From: Ramlibacter sp.
GTDB lineage: Bacteria; Pseudomonadota; Gammaproteobacteria; Burkholderiales; Burkholderiaceae_C
Assembly (NCBI GenBank): GCA_021323335.1
Contig: JAJTCN010000027.1
Span: forward strand, 1-42,473
Reading direction: 5' to 3'
DNA: 42,473 nucleotides
In this document: piece after piece, positions 1 through 9,300 of the stretch
Layout of the letters: every line of letters begins with the position of its first letter
How positions within the stretch are numbered: position 1 is the stretch's first letter
Position numbers and translations under genes: made by a program
Notes under the pieces: generated by a model
What the model was told of the DNA's origin: nothing
Seen by the model: the letters and a program-made list of their open reading frames with translations, nothing else
The model's database searches: none

Positions 1-75
1 TCGGCGGCGGACGAGGTGTTGCGCGGGCTGATCGAACTGGCGGGACTGGAAGCCGGACCTCGCACGGTCGGCTGA
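1..75 (+). CDS. C-terminal tail of an unidentified protein (partial, 5' end outside window)
   Basis: The first frame is open from base 1 to a TGA at 73-75 and encodes 24 residues ending EAGPRTVG. The tail is rich in Leu, Gly and Glu and looks like an ordinary helical C-terminus. The start lies outside the window, so no family can be assigned. It converges on the YihY-like gene, whose stop codon is about 36 bases away; no hairpin is evident in the gap. Confidence 0.45.
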   Translation, partial: SAADEVLRGLIELAGLEAGPRTVG

Positions 76-111
76 CCTCCACGCCGGGGTGCGGCTGCGC
101 CGCAACCCGGC

Positions 112-945
112 CTACGAACGTGCCAGGCGGCCGCGCGGCTGCGGCTTCTGCTTCTTGACCCGGCCCAGGTTCGCCGTGACCAGCGCCGCGGCCAGCGTCA
201 CCAGCCACGAGAGATACACCCACAGCAGGAACACCGGCACCAGCGCGAAGGCGCCGTAGACCGTCTTGTACGTCGGCACGTGCAGCAGGTACGCCGCGAA
301 ACCGCGCTTGCCCAGCTCGAACGCGATGCTCGCCAGCAGCCCGCCGACGATGGCATCGCGCTTGCGCACCGGCGTGTTCGGCACGAAATAGAACAGGCTG
401 CCCATGGCGACGGCGCCGATCAGCACCGGCCCGAGGTTCAGCACGAACGACGCCTGCGGCGACAGCGTGCCGATCAGCCCGATCGACGCCCGCAACACCT
501 GCGACGTCGCCCACAGGCTGGCGCCCAGCGCCAGCGGGCCGAGCGCCAGCACCAGCAGGTACAGGCCGATGCGCTTGACGAGCGGCCGGTCCTTCTTCAC
601 CAGCCAGATGCGGTTGAGCGCGTTCTCCACCGTCAGCAGCATCAGGATGGCGCTGGCCAGCAGGAACAGGAAGCCGACCAGGGTGAGCCCGCCGGCGTTG
701 GCGGCGAAGTTCTGGAGGTGCCGCAGCACCGCGCGCGAGATGTCGGCGGGCAGCAGCACCTGCAGCAGGTGCTCGTTCAGAGCGTCCTTGACGGGGCGGA
801 AGATCGGGAAGCGCGCGAACAGCGCGAAGCACACGGCCAGCAAGGGCACGACCGAGAGCACGGTGGTGAAGGTCAGGCTGCCCGCGACCTGGGGCAGGCG
901 CTCTTCCCTGGCGCGTTGGACGGTGAGTTGGGTCAGGCGGATCAT
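112..945 (-). CDS. YihY/BrkB-family inner-membrane protein
   Basis: This 277-residue protein has the YihY/virulence-factor-BrkB pattern: a short basic N-terminus (REERLPQVAGSLTFTTV), then about six hydrophobic segments, with the typical NALNRIW stretch near residue 115, PNTPVRKRDAIVGG near 205 and YGAFALVPVFLLWVYLSWL near 240. The family was once called RNase BN, but that activity was reassigned; its members are integral membrane proteins of unclear function. I chose the ATG at 945 because upstream sequence in the frame is antisense to the neighbouring SDR gene and reads as low-complexity Arg/Ala/Gly. The C-terminus is basic and presumably cytoplasmic. The gene diverges from the SDR operon across about 75 bp. 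Confidence 0.88.
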   Translation of the reverse strand: MIRLTQLTVQRAREERLPQVAGSLTFTTVLSVVPLLAVCFALFARFPIFRPVKDALNEHLLQVLLPADISRAVLRHLQNFAANAGGLTLVGFLFLLASAILMLLTVENALNRIWLVKKDRPLVKRIGLYLLVLALGPLALGASLWATSQVLRASIGLIGTLSPQASFVLNLGPVLIGAVAMGSLFYFVPNTPVRKRDAIVGGLLASIAFELGKRGFAAYLLHVPTYKTVYGAFALVPVFLLWVYLSWLVTLAAALVTANLGRVKKQKPQPRGRLARS

Positions 946-1020
946 GCCGCGCCGGGGGTCCTGCGGAATATGCGGGTATTCTGCCGCACTGCGGCTGAGC
1001 TGCCGCATCCGAACGCGTCC

Positions 1021-1833
1021 ATGCCACCCAAATACGACAACGCCATCCTCACCGGCGCCTGCGGCGGCCTCGGCCAGGCCCTGGCCGCGGAACTGATCGC
1101 GGGCGGCGCCCGCGTGGCGCTGGTGGGCCTGGACATCGGAGTCCTGCACAAGCTCGCCGCCGCGGCGCCGGAGCGCTGCGCCATCTACACGCCCGACGTC
1201 ACCGACGCTGGCGCGATGCAGGCCATCGCCGGCGACTGGATGCAGCGGCACGGAACGCCGGACCTGGTGATCGCCAACGCGGGCGTTGCCGGCGGCTTCG
1301 ACCCGGCGGAAGCCGGCGACCTGGCGGTGCTGCGGCGCATGCTGGAGATCAACCTGCTCGGCGTCGCCACCACCTTCCAGCCTTTCATCGCGCCAATGCA
1401 GGCGGCCGGGCGCGGCAGCCTGGTCGGCATCGCCAGCATCGCCGGCTGGCGCGGCATGCCCGGAAACGCCGCGTACTGCGCCAGCAAGGGCGGGTTGATC
1501 CGCTACCTGGAAAGCCTGCGCGCCGAACTGCGCGGCAGCGGCCTGCACGTGTGCACGGTGAGCCCGGGCTACATCCGCACGCAGCTCACGGCGGGCAACA
1601 CCTTCAGCATGCCGGGCCTGATGGAGGCGGACGAAGCCGCCCGCCTGTTGCTCGCGCGCGCCGCGCGCGGCCGGGAGCACGTGGTGCTGCCCCGGCGCAT
1701 CGGCTGGCTGTCGCGCACCCTCTCCCTGCTGCCGGCGGCCTGGCACGACCGCCTCTTGAACGGCCAGCCGCGCAAGCCCCGCGTCGGCCAGCCGGGCAGC
1801 ACCGCCATCCCGGGATTGCAGAAGAAAGAATGA
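1021..1833 (+). CDS. Short-chain dehydrogenase/reductase (SDR)
   Basis: This 270-residue classical SDR has a Rossmann cofactor motif TGACGGLG near residues 10-17, an ANAG motif near 88 and the catalytic YxxxK as YCASK near 156, preceded by a Ser-rich strand (IASIAGW). An SPGYIRT segment follows the catalytic helix. It should oxidise or reduce a hydroxyl/carbonyl group with NAD(P)(H); the substrate cannot be read from the sequence. It is the first gene of an overlapping operon: its TGA overlaps the ATG of the flavin monooxygenase. The C-terminal 50 residues are basic and Pro-rich, an extension beyond the usual SDR core. The ATG at 1021 is taken because it directly precedes the Rossmann fold. 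Confidence 0.88.
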   Translation: MPPKYDNAILTGACGGLGQALAAELIAGGARVALVGLDIGVLHKLAAAAPERCAIYTPDVTDAGAMQAIAGDWMQRHGTPDLVIANAGVAGGFDPAEAGDLAVLRRMLEINLLGVATTFQPFIAPMQAAGRGSLVGIASIAGWRGMPGNAAYCASKGGLIRYLESLRAELRGSGLHVCTVSPGYIRTQLTAGNTFSMPGLMEADEAARLLLARAARGREHVVLPRRIGWLSRTLSLLPAAWHDRLLNGQPRKPRVGQPGSTAIPGLQKKE

Positions 1834-3134
1834 ACGACTTGCCCATCGCACTGATCGGCGCCGGCCCCAGCGGCCTGGCCGCCGCCCGCAACCTGCAGAA
1901 GGCCGGCCTGGCCTTCCAGGGCTTCGAGGCCCACGCCGACGTGGGCGGCCTGTGGGACATCGCCAATCCGCGCAGCACGGTGTACCACTCGGCGCACCTG
2001 ATCTCCAGCAAGCGCACCACCGAGTTCGCCGAGTTCCCGATGGGCGACGAAGTCGCCGACTATCCGAGCCACCGCGAGCTGCGCGACTACTTCGCTGCGT
2101 TCGCCGACCGCTTCGACCTGCGCCGGCACTTCCGCTTCGGTGCCCGGGTGCAAAAAGTGGAACCGCTCGACGACAGCGCCGCGCCGCCCTGGCGCGTGAC
2201 CTGGACGGAAGCGGACGGCAGCACGCACGACGAAGTGTTCGGCGGTGTCGTCATCGCCAACGGCACGCTGGCGGAGCCATCGATGCCGAAGTTCGACGGC
2301 CACTTCGACGGTGAGTTGCTGCACACCGCGGCCTACAAGCACCCGCAGATGTTCACCGACAAGCGCGTGCTGGTGGTGGGCGCCGGCAATTCCGGCTGCG
2401 ACATCGCGGTGGACGCGGTGCACTACGCGCGCAGCGTCGACATCTCGGTGCGGCGCGGCTACTACTTCGTTCCCAAGTACCTGTTCGGCAAGCCCGCCGA
2501 CACGCTGGGCGGCAAGCTGAAGATGCCGCCCTGGCTGAAGCAGAAGATCGACGCCACGGTGCTGCAATGGTTCACCGGCGACCCGGTGCGCTTCGGCTTC
2601 CCGCGGCCGGAGTACCGCATGTACGAGTCGCACCCGGTGGTGAACTCGCTGATCCTGCACCACATCGGCCATGGCGACATCGCGGTGCGGCCGGACATCG
2701 CGCGCTTCGAAGGGCGCACGGTGCACTTCAAGGACGGCAGCGCGCGCGACTACGACCTGGTGCTGTGCGCCACCGGCTACAAGCTGCACTACCCTTTCCT
2801 CGACCCGGCGCTCCTGAACTGGAACGGCATGGCGCCGCGGCTGTACCTGAACATCTTTCCGCCGCGGCACGACAACCTGGCCGTGATGGGCATGATCGAG
2901 GCCAGCGGCATCGGCTGGCAGGGCCGCTACGAGCAGGGCGAGCTGGTCGCCCGCTTCTTCAAGGCGCGCGCCGAAGGGTCGCCCAAGGCCGAGGCGCTGC
3001 GACAGGCCAAGGCCGGCCCGCCGCCGGACCTGAGCGGCGGCTATCGCTACCTGAAGCTGGAGCGCATGGCCTATTACGTCCACAAGGACACCTACCGCGA
3101 GGCCGTGCGGCGCGCCGCCGCGGCCCTGGCCTGA
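1830..3134 (+). CDS. Flavin-containing monooxygenase (FMO/Baeyer-Villiger type)
   Basis: The 434-residue product has an FAD-binding GAGPSG at residues 10-15, a second dinucleotide motif GAGNSG near 188 for NADPH, and between them an FMO fingerprint of the form FxGxxxHxxxY (FDGELLHTAAY near 160). The late ATGY motif (LCATGYKLHYPF) is also present. These features place it in the FMO/N-hydroxylating/Baeyer-Villiger superfamily, which inserts one oxygen atom from O2 at N, S or beside a carbonyl. Which of these it does is not decidable by eye. The start overlaps the SDR stop (ATGA), implying translational coupling; an SDR/FMO pair could convert an alcohol to a ketone and then to an ester. Confidence 0.9.
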   Translation: MNDLPIALIGAGPSGLAAARNLQKAGLAFQGFEAHADVGGLWDIANPRSTVYHSAHLISSKRTTEFAEFPMGDEVADYPSHRELRDYFAAFADRFDLRRHFRFGARVQKVEPLDDSAAPPWRVTWTEADGSTHDEVFGGVVIANGTLAEPSMPKFDGHFDGELLHTAAYKHPQMFTDKRVLVVGAGNSGCDIAVDAVHYARSVDISVRRGYYFVPKYLFGKPADTLGGKLKMPPWLKQKIDATVLQWFTGDPVRFGFPRPEYRMYESHPVVNSLILHHIGHGDIAVRPDIARFEGRTVHFKDGSARDYDLVLCATGYKLHYPFLDPALLNWNGMAPRLYLNIFPPRHDNLAVMGMIEASGIGWQGRYEQGELVARFFKARAEGSPKAEALRQAKAGPPPDLSGGYRYLKLERMAYYVHKDTYREAVRRAAAALA

Positions 3135-3153
3135 TTGCAACGCAGGAGCACGC

Positions 3154-4083
3154 ATGCTGCCCGTCGACGAGATCCGCCTGAACTTCAACCCGGCTTCGCT
3201 GGTCATTCTGAACATCGTGCTGGGCTTCCTGATGTTCGGCATCGCGCTGGACACGCGGGTGGCGGATTTCCGCCGCGTGCTGCGCATGCCGGGGGCGATG
3301 GCGGTCGGCATCGGGGCGCAGTTCATCGTGCTGCCCGCGGTGACCTTCGTGCTCACGCTGTTGCTGCAGCCGGGGCCGAGCATCGCGCTCGGCATGATCC
3401 TGGTGGCCTGCTGCCCGCCGGGCAACGTGAGCAACATCCTCACGCACCGGGCCGGCGGCAACGTCGCGCTCTCCGTTTCCATGACGGCCGTGTCGAACGC
3501 CCTGGCCGTCGTGCTCATGCCGCTCAACTTCGCGTTCTGGGGCGCGCTGCATCCCACGGCGGCGCCGCTGCTCAAGCAGATCGCGCTGGACCCGGTGGAG
3601 ATGGGCGGGCACATCGTGGCCATCATCGGCATCCCGTTCGTGCTGGGCATCCTGTGCGCGGAGAAGCTGCCACGGCTGACGGCGCGCATCCGCAAGCCGG
3701 CGCGCATCCTCAGCTTCCTGTGCCTGGTGCTGTTCATCCTGGGCGCGGTGGCCGGCAACTGGCGCTATTTCCTCGACTACGTCGGCCTGGTGCTGCTGGC
3801 CGTGGCCATCCACGACGCCCTGGCCTTCGGCACCGGCTGGCTGTGCGCGCGCATGAGCGGCCTGGGGGATTACGACCGGCGCGCGGTGGCCATCGAAGTG
3901 GGCATCCGCAACGCCGGCCTCGGGCTGGTGCTGATCTTCAGCTTCTTCGGCGGCCTCGGCGGCATGGCCGTGGTGGCGGGCGTGTGGGGCTTCTGGGACA
4001 TCATCGCCGGCCTGGCGATCGCCAGCTGGTGGGGCCGACGCCCCGCCGCGGATGCGCCCGCCGCCGGCGCGGAACCGGCATGA
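3154..4083 (+). CDS. Bile acid:sodium symporter (BASS/SBF) family transporter
   Basis: This 309-residue membrane protein has eight to ten hydrophobic helices and the BASS-family hallmark ACCPPGNVSNILTHRAGGNVALS near residues 88-110, where the PPG-x-x-SN and the following helix form the crossover region. A second conserved stretch (EVGIRNAGLGL near 247) matches the other crossover helix. Family members import bile acids, pantoate, keto acids or other organic anions with sodium. An AGGAG ribosome site lies five bases before the ATG. It sits inside the SDR/FMO operon, so it may import the substrate of those enzymes. The next gene's ATG overlaps its stop codon. Confidence 0.88.
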   Translation: MLPVDEIRLNFNPASLVILNIVLGFLMFGIALDTRVADFRRVLRMPGAMAVGIGAQFIVLPAVTFVLTLLLQPGPSIALGMILVACCPPGNVSNILTHRAGGNVALSVSMTAVSNALAVVLMPLNFAFWGALHPTAAPLLKQIALDPVEMGGHIVAIIGIPFVLGILCAEKLPRLTARIRKPARILSFLCLVLFILGAVAGNWRYFLDYVGLVLLAVAIHDALAFGTGWLCARMSGLGDYDRRAVAIEVGIRNAGLGLVLIFSFFGGLGGMAVVAGVWGFWDIIAGLAIASWWGRRPAADAPAAGAEPA

Positions 4084-5072
4084 CGCTCGCTGCTCCGGCG
4101 CGGCGCGTGCTCGTCACGGGCGCCGACGGCTTCCTCGGGCGCGGCCTGCTGCGGGCGCTGGCGCGCGAGCCCGGCATCGAAACCGTCGTGGCGACGGACG
4201 TGCGCGAGGTGCCGCCGCAGCGCCGCCTCCCCGCGGTCACCTACCTGCGCCAGGACGTGCGCGATGCGGGCGTGGCAGACACCCTGCGGGCGCACGCGAT
4301 CGACAGCGTGGTGCATCTCGCATCGATCGTCACGCCCGACCCGCGCATGGGCCGCGAACTCGCCTACGCCGTCGACGTGCTCGGCACGCGCAATGTGCTT
4401 CAGGCCTGCGTCGCCGCCGGCGTGGCGCACATCGTCGTCAGTTCCAGCGGCGCGGCCTACGGCTACCACGCGGACAATCCGCCCTGGTTGCGCGAAAGCG
4501 ATGCGTTGCGCGGCAACGAGGCCTTCGCGTATGCGCACCACAAGCGGCTGGTGGAGGAGATGCTGGCGGACTACCGCGGCAAGGCGCCGCAGCTCGCGCA
4601 AACCGTCCTGCGCATCGGCACCATCCTGGGCGAACACGTCGACAACCAGATCACCGCCTTGTTCGAGAAGCCCCGCCTGCTGGCCGTGCGCGGCAGCGAC
4701 AGCCCCTTCGTATTCGTCTGGGACGAGGACGTCGCCGGCGCCATCCTGCATGCGCTGCGCACGCGCGCCGCCGGCTGCTTCAACCTCGCGGGCGACGGCG
4801 CGCTCACCCTGCCGGAGATCGCCGCCCGCCTGGGCAAGCCGCTGCTGGCGTTGCCGGCGTCCGTGCTGCGCGCCGGGCTGGCCGTCGGCAAGCTGCTGCG
4901 CCTCACGCGCTACGGCCCAGAACAACTCGACTTCCTGCGTTATCGCCCGGTGCTGCTGAACACCGCGCTGAAGGAGCGCTTCGGTTACCTGCCCTCGAAG
5001 ACGAGCGCGCAGGCCTTCGATGCTTTCGTGGCCGCGCGCACCGCGCAGGGCCGGCCGGTGCGCGCGCGATGA
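4080..5072 (+). CDS. NAD-dependent epimerase/dehydratase (extended SDR)
   Basis: This 330-residue protein begins with a Rossmann motif TGADGFLG near residue 14, followed by an Asp-ending beta strand (VVATDV), a DVRD segment, the VVHLAS strand typical of extended SDRs, and a catalytic YxxxK as YAHHK near 151 after the SSSGAAYG strand. The family includes sugar-nucleotide epimerases and 3-beta-hydroxysteroid dehydrogenase-like enzymes; the substrate is not evident. The start overlaps the preceding symporter stop (ATGA) and its own stop overlaps the next gene (ATGA), so it is a core member of the operon. The presence of two SDR-class enzymes suggests several alcohol/ketone steps on one substrate. 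Confidence 0.85.
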   Translation: MTLAAPARRVLVTGADGFLGRGLLRALAREPGIETVVATDVREVPPQRRLPAVTYLRQDVRDAGVADTLRAHAIDSVVHLASIVTPDPRMGRELAYAVDVLGTRNVLQACVAAGVAHIVVSSSGAAYGYHADNPPWLRESDALRGNEAFAYAHHKRLVEEMLADYRGKAPQLAQTVLRIGTILGEHVDNQITALFEKPRLLAVRGSDSPFVFVWDEDVAGAILHALRTRAAGCFNLAGDGALTLPEIAARLGKPLLALPASVLRAGLAVGKLLRLTRYGPEQLDFLRYRPVLLNTALKERFGYLPSKTSAQAFDAFVAARTAQGRPVRAR

Positions 5073-5986
5073 GCACCGCGCCACGCGCCCTCAGCGGCGC
5101 CGACTGGATGGGCGCCGCCGCGGTGGTGGTGATCTGGGGCCTGAACTTCGTGGTCATGAAGGTGGGCTTGCAGGACTTCGACCCCATGCTGCTGGGCGCG
5201 CTGCGTTTCACGGCGGCGTCCCTTCCCTTCCTGCTGTTCCTGCCGCGGCCGCGCCTGCCCTGGCGCTTCATCGCCGGCTATGGCCTGGCGCAAGGGCTCG
5301 GCCAGTTCGGCTTCCTCTTCCTCGGCCTGAAGCTCGGCATGCCGGCGGGGATGGCCTCGGTGGTGATGCAGACGCAGGCCTTCTTCACGCTGCTGCTGGC
5401 CGCGCCTTTCCTCGGCGAACGCGCCACCTCCTGGCAGTGGGCCGGCCTGGTGGTGGCGCTGGCGGGATTGCTGGTGATCGGCAGTGCGCACGGTGCCGGC
5501 CCCGCCGACATGACGCTGGCGGGCTTCCTGCTGACGCTCGGCGCCGCGCTGATGTGGGCGGTGTCGAACCTGGTGGCGCGGCGGGCGGCCGCCCACGACC
5601 GCTACGACGCCCTGCCCTTCATTGCCTGGAGCAGCCTCTTCCCGATCCTGCCCTTCCTCGCGCTCGCCTCGTGGACCACCGGCAGCCCGCAGGCCGTGCT
5701 GGCGCAACTGGCCGGCGCGCGCTGGCCCGCGTGGGCGGCGGTGGCGTACCTCGCCCTGTTCGCCACCCTGCTGGCCTACACGCTGTGGACGCGCCTGCTG
5801 CAACGCCACGCCGCGGCGCGCGTGACGCCGTTCTCGCTGCTGGTGCCCGTCGTCGGCCTGCTGGCGGCCGGCGCCTTCCTCGGCGAGTGGCCGACCGCCG
5901 TGCAGTGGATCGGGACGGCCGGCGTGCTGGCCGGACTGCTGGTCAACCAGTTCGGCGCCCGCATCCTTCGCATGCTGCGCGCCTGA
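5069..5986 (+). CDS. EamA/DMT-superfamily transporter
   Basis: The 305-residue product contains ten hydrophobic segments in two EamA repeats (about residues 12-140 and 155-295). The first repeat begins with VVIWGLNFVVMKVGL and holds the family-typical GLKLGMPAGMASVVMQTQ segment; the second ends with FLGEWPTAVQWIGTAGVLAG. This resembles amino-acid or metabolite exporters such as the O-acetylserine/cysteine exporter. Its ATG overlaps the epimerase stop, and it is the last gene of the operon. It could export a product or a toxic by-product of the SDR/FMO pathway, but that is inference. Confidence 0.87.
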   Translation: MSTAPRALSGADWMGAAAVVVIWGLNFVVMKVGLQDFDPMLLGALRFTAASLPFLLFLPRPRLPWRFIAGYGLAQGLGQFGFLFLGLKLGMPAGMASVVMQTQAFFTLLLAAPFLGERATSWQWAGLVVALAGLLVIGSAHGAGPADMTLAGFLLTLGAALMWAVSNLVARRAAAHDRYDALPFIAWSSLFPILPFLALASWTTGSPQAVLAQLAGARWPAWAAVAYLALFATLLAYTLWTRLLQRHAAARVTPFSLLVPVVGLLAAGAFLGEWPTAVQWIGTAGVLAGLLVNQFGARILRMLRA

Positions 5987-6092
5987 TGCTTTCCTACGTG
6001 GAGGCGCCTCGGCGTCTCACAAGCACCCCGGCCATGCCGACCTAGTCTGCAACCAAGCCGGATCTTCGGCGAACGGACTCACGAGGAAGCAC

Positions 6093-6260
6093 ATGCCCCA
6101 GTCGACCAAGGACAGCAAGGGTGGCAAGACCACCGCAAGCAAGAAGACGCATTCGAGCGGCGCCGTTTCGGACAAGGCGGCAGCGAAGAAGTCGGGGCGC
6201 TCGAGCGCATCGCCCACCGGCCCGGTGAAGCACGGCGAGAAGAAGACCACGCCGCGTTGA
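6093..6260 (+). CDS. Small Lys/Ser/Thr-rich basic protein, unknown function
   Basis: An ATG at 6093 follows a purine-rich ribosome site (GAGGAAG) by five bases and opens a 55-codon frame ending TGA at 6258-6260. The product starts MPQSTKDSKGGKTTASKK and ends KHGEKKTTPR; about a fifth of it is Lys and it has no aromatic or Cys residue. It should be soluble, disordered and nucleic-acid-binding or stress-related in character, but no family is recognised. It stands about 100 bases after the EamA gene and just before a strong palindrome, so it may be a separate short transcript. The good ribosome site and non-random composition are the reasons for calling it. Confidence 0.6.
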   Translation: MPQSTKDSKGGKTTASKKTHSSGAVSDKAAAKKSGRSSASPTGPVKHGEKKTTPR

Positions 6261-6290
6261 TCGCGGCGGGCCACGGCGCGCCCACCCCAA

Positions 6291-6312
6291 CCCTCCCCCA
6301 GAGGGGGGAGGG
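6291..6312. terminator. G/C palindrome between convergent genes, probable bidirectional terminator / dispersed repeat
   Basis: Bases 6291-6299 (CCCTCCCCC) pair perfectly with 6304-6312 (GGGGGAGGG) around an AGAG loop. The element lies between the convergent small basic protein gene and the NRPS gene. It lacks a clear T-run on either side. From general knowledge, near-identical C/G-rich palindromes occur many times in Burkholderiales genomes between convergent genes, so it may be a dispersed repeat that also ends transcription. Confidence 0.6.
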
Positions 6313-6341
6313 GGCCTCAAACCGTTCTGCCACCCAGGCTC

Positions 6342-9300
6342 CTAGGGCTTGGCCTGCGTCGTGTCGGCGCGTTCCAGCGCCGCCAGCAGGATGTCCGCGA
6401 CTTCCGCGACCTTCGGCTTTTCCAGCAGGCCCAGGTGATCGGCGTCCACCGTGTGGACGTCCAGCCGGGCCACGTGACGGGTCCAGCCGCAGTCCGCCCG
6501 TTGCAGCAGGTCCCGCGCCAGCCGCTGCCCGGACACCACCAGCGTCGCATCGCCGTTCCACGGCCGCACCTGCGAGAGGTAGCCCTGCATCGCGCGGCGG
6601 TACGCCTCCTGGCGCCGGCTGTCCAGCGGCGACTGCTGCTCCCTGTCGTCGTAGCGCGTGAACTCGGCCCGACGCGGCGAGGGCAGGCTCGGCTGCGGCC
6701 GGAAGCGCCGCAGGATCCGGGCGGCGACCGCCCGCATGAAGGGCAAGGGCCGCAACAGGATGAGCCGCAGCAGGCGGCCCGGGCGGGCCTCGGGCAGCAC
6801 GGCGTCGAGCAGGCCGAGGAACACGACCTCCTCACCCTGCCCGCGCAATTGCTGCGCCACCTCGTACGCCACCACGCCGCCGAACGACATCCCCACCAGC
6901 CGGTACGGCCCCTTGGGCTGCTGCTGGCGGATGATGTCGATGTAGTCGCCCGCCAGCTCCTGCACCGTCGGGCCGGCCGCGCCCGCCTCGAACATCAGCA
7001 GCTCGCGCCCCGCGTACACGCCATAAGCGGCGTAGCGGCCTTCCAGCCGCCGCGCGAGTTCGCGGTACAGGTGCACTCCCAGCAGCATGAAGACCGCCGG
7101 CGCGTCGGGACTGCCATTGAGCAGCAGCGGCCGCGGCGAGCGCGAGAACTCGCCCTTGGCCTGGGCCGCCAGCGCGCGGACGGTGGAGTGCTCGAACAGG
7201 ATGTCCGGCGACAGCTTGATGCCGAGCACGTTCTCCAGCTCCAGCAGCAGCAGCACCGCCGTCAGCGAGTCCCCGCCCTGGTCGAAGAAATCCGCATCGG
7301 GCCCGACCTCGGGGCGCTTGAGCACCCGCGCCATCGTCTGCGCGATCTGCTGCTCCAGCGCCGTGCTCTGCACCGCCTGCCCATCGGCCGGCGAAGAGTG
7401 TTCGGTATTGGGATCCCACGGCAGCATGGCCAGCTTGTCGCGGTCCAGCTTGCCGTTGGCCGTCAGCGGAAGTGCGTCCAGGATCACCAGGTGCTGCGGC
7501 AGCATGTACTCGGGCAGCCGCGCGGCGAGCGCCCTGCGGAACGCGCCCACGCTGGGGTTCTCCACCTGCGCGACGAAGGCCACCAGGCGCACGTCCTGCT
7601 CGTCCAGCTTCTTCAGCACCACCGCGCACTGCGCCGCCAACCCCAGCTCGCGCACCGTGTTCTCGATGCCGGCCAGCTCGATGCGCACGCCGCGCACCTG
7701 CACCTGGAAGTCGCGCCGCCCGAGGATCTCGACGTTGCCGTCCGGATGGACGCGGCCCATGTCGCCCGTCAGGTAGAAGCGGCGGCCCTCGCGCTCGACG
7801 TATTTCTGCGCGGTGAGCTCGTCGCGCTGGTAATAGCCGAGCGTGACGCCCTTGCCCGAGAAGCAGATCTCCCCCACCACGCCGATGGGCACCAGCGCGC
7901 CCCGCGGGTCCATCACGCGGACCGCCGTGTCCGGGAACGGCTTGCCGACGAAGCTGCGCGTGGCCTTCACTTCGCGGGCGATGGGATAGGTGCAGCCCAT
8001 CACGCTGACTTCCGTGCAGCCGTAGATCACGAACAGTTCGGCGTTGGGGAAGACGGTCTTGAGCTCGTCCTGGATGTGCGGCGGGACCAGGTCGCCGCCG
8101 GAGGACGCGTGCCGCATGCGCGGGAAGGTCTTGCCGGTGGAGGACGCCGCGCGCAGGTAGCGGAACAGGCTGCCCATCAGGCTGGGGCCGCAGTGCAGGA
8201 CGGTCACCTCCTCCAGCACCTGGGCGAAGGTGTCCGGGGCCAGCACGTTCTCGCGGTTCATCAGCCGGACGCTGCCGCCCGAGCAGAGCGGCAGGAGCAG
8301 CTCGAAGAAGCTGATGCTGAAGGTATAGCGCGCCACCGAGATGAAGACGTCTTCCGGGCGGAAGCGATACGCCTGCAAGGCGACGTGGACGTAGTGGGCG
8401 AGGTTCCGCTGCGTCGCCACCACGCCCTTGGGACGGCCGGTGGTGCCGGACGTGTAGAACATGTGGCTGGCGTGCTCGAGCGTGACCGCCACCGTGGGCG
8501 GCGTGGCGGGCAGCGATGCGAGGGCCGCCGCGTCGACGTCGAAGCAGAACTGCGGGAACTGCCGGGGCCGGGTCAGCTCGGACAGCCGCGAGAGCGTGAG
8601 CACCTGCGCCGGCCGCGCCTCGTCCACGATCATCCCGATCAGCGCTTCGGGATGCGTCGGGTCCAGCGGGACATAGACCGCGCCGACCTTCCAGATGGCC
8701 AGCATCGACACCAGCACGTCGAACGACGGGCCCAGGCACACCGCGACGCGCGCGCCCTCCGCCACGCCGCGGGCCAGCAGCAGGTGCGCCAGCTGGTTGC
8801 TGCGAAGATCGAGCTCACCGTAGCTGATGGAGGCGCCGAGCAGGTGCGCCGCCTTCGCCACCGGCCGCGTGCGCGCATGGTGTTCGAACAGGCGGAAGAC
8901 CGGGACCGGCTCGTAGACGGCCGTCCCGCTGTCGAAGCGGAGCACCTCCTCGTCCGCCGGGGACAGCAAGGCCAGCTCGCCGACCCTCAGCTCCGGGGCG
9001 GTCTTCACCTGGTCGAGCATCCGCCGGAAGCTGCCCATCAGGCGCTCGACGGTCGCCGGCTTGAAAAGCCGCTCGTTGTAGCGCACGGTCAGCGTGGTGC
9101 CGCCGGAGCCGGAGCCCACCGGGTGCAGGAAAAGATGCAGGTCGTAGGGGGTGACGGGATCGTCGGCCGTCGCTCCGGCAGGCGGCTGGGAGGGATCCGT
9201 GAAGCTCAGCGCCACGTTGGCCATGCCGCGGCCGAGGCCGGTATCGGAGGCCGCCATGAGCAGCGCGGAGGCAACGCGCGCCGCGAGCGTCGCCACCGTC

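Noticed and set aside
112..1851. A minus-strand frame of 579 codons extending the YihY gene far upstream
   Set aside because: The upstream part is antisense to the SDR gene and has a repetitive Arg/Ala/Gly composition; the YihY family sequence begins at the ATG at 945.
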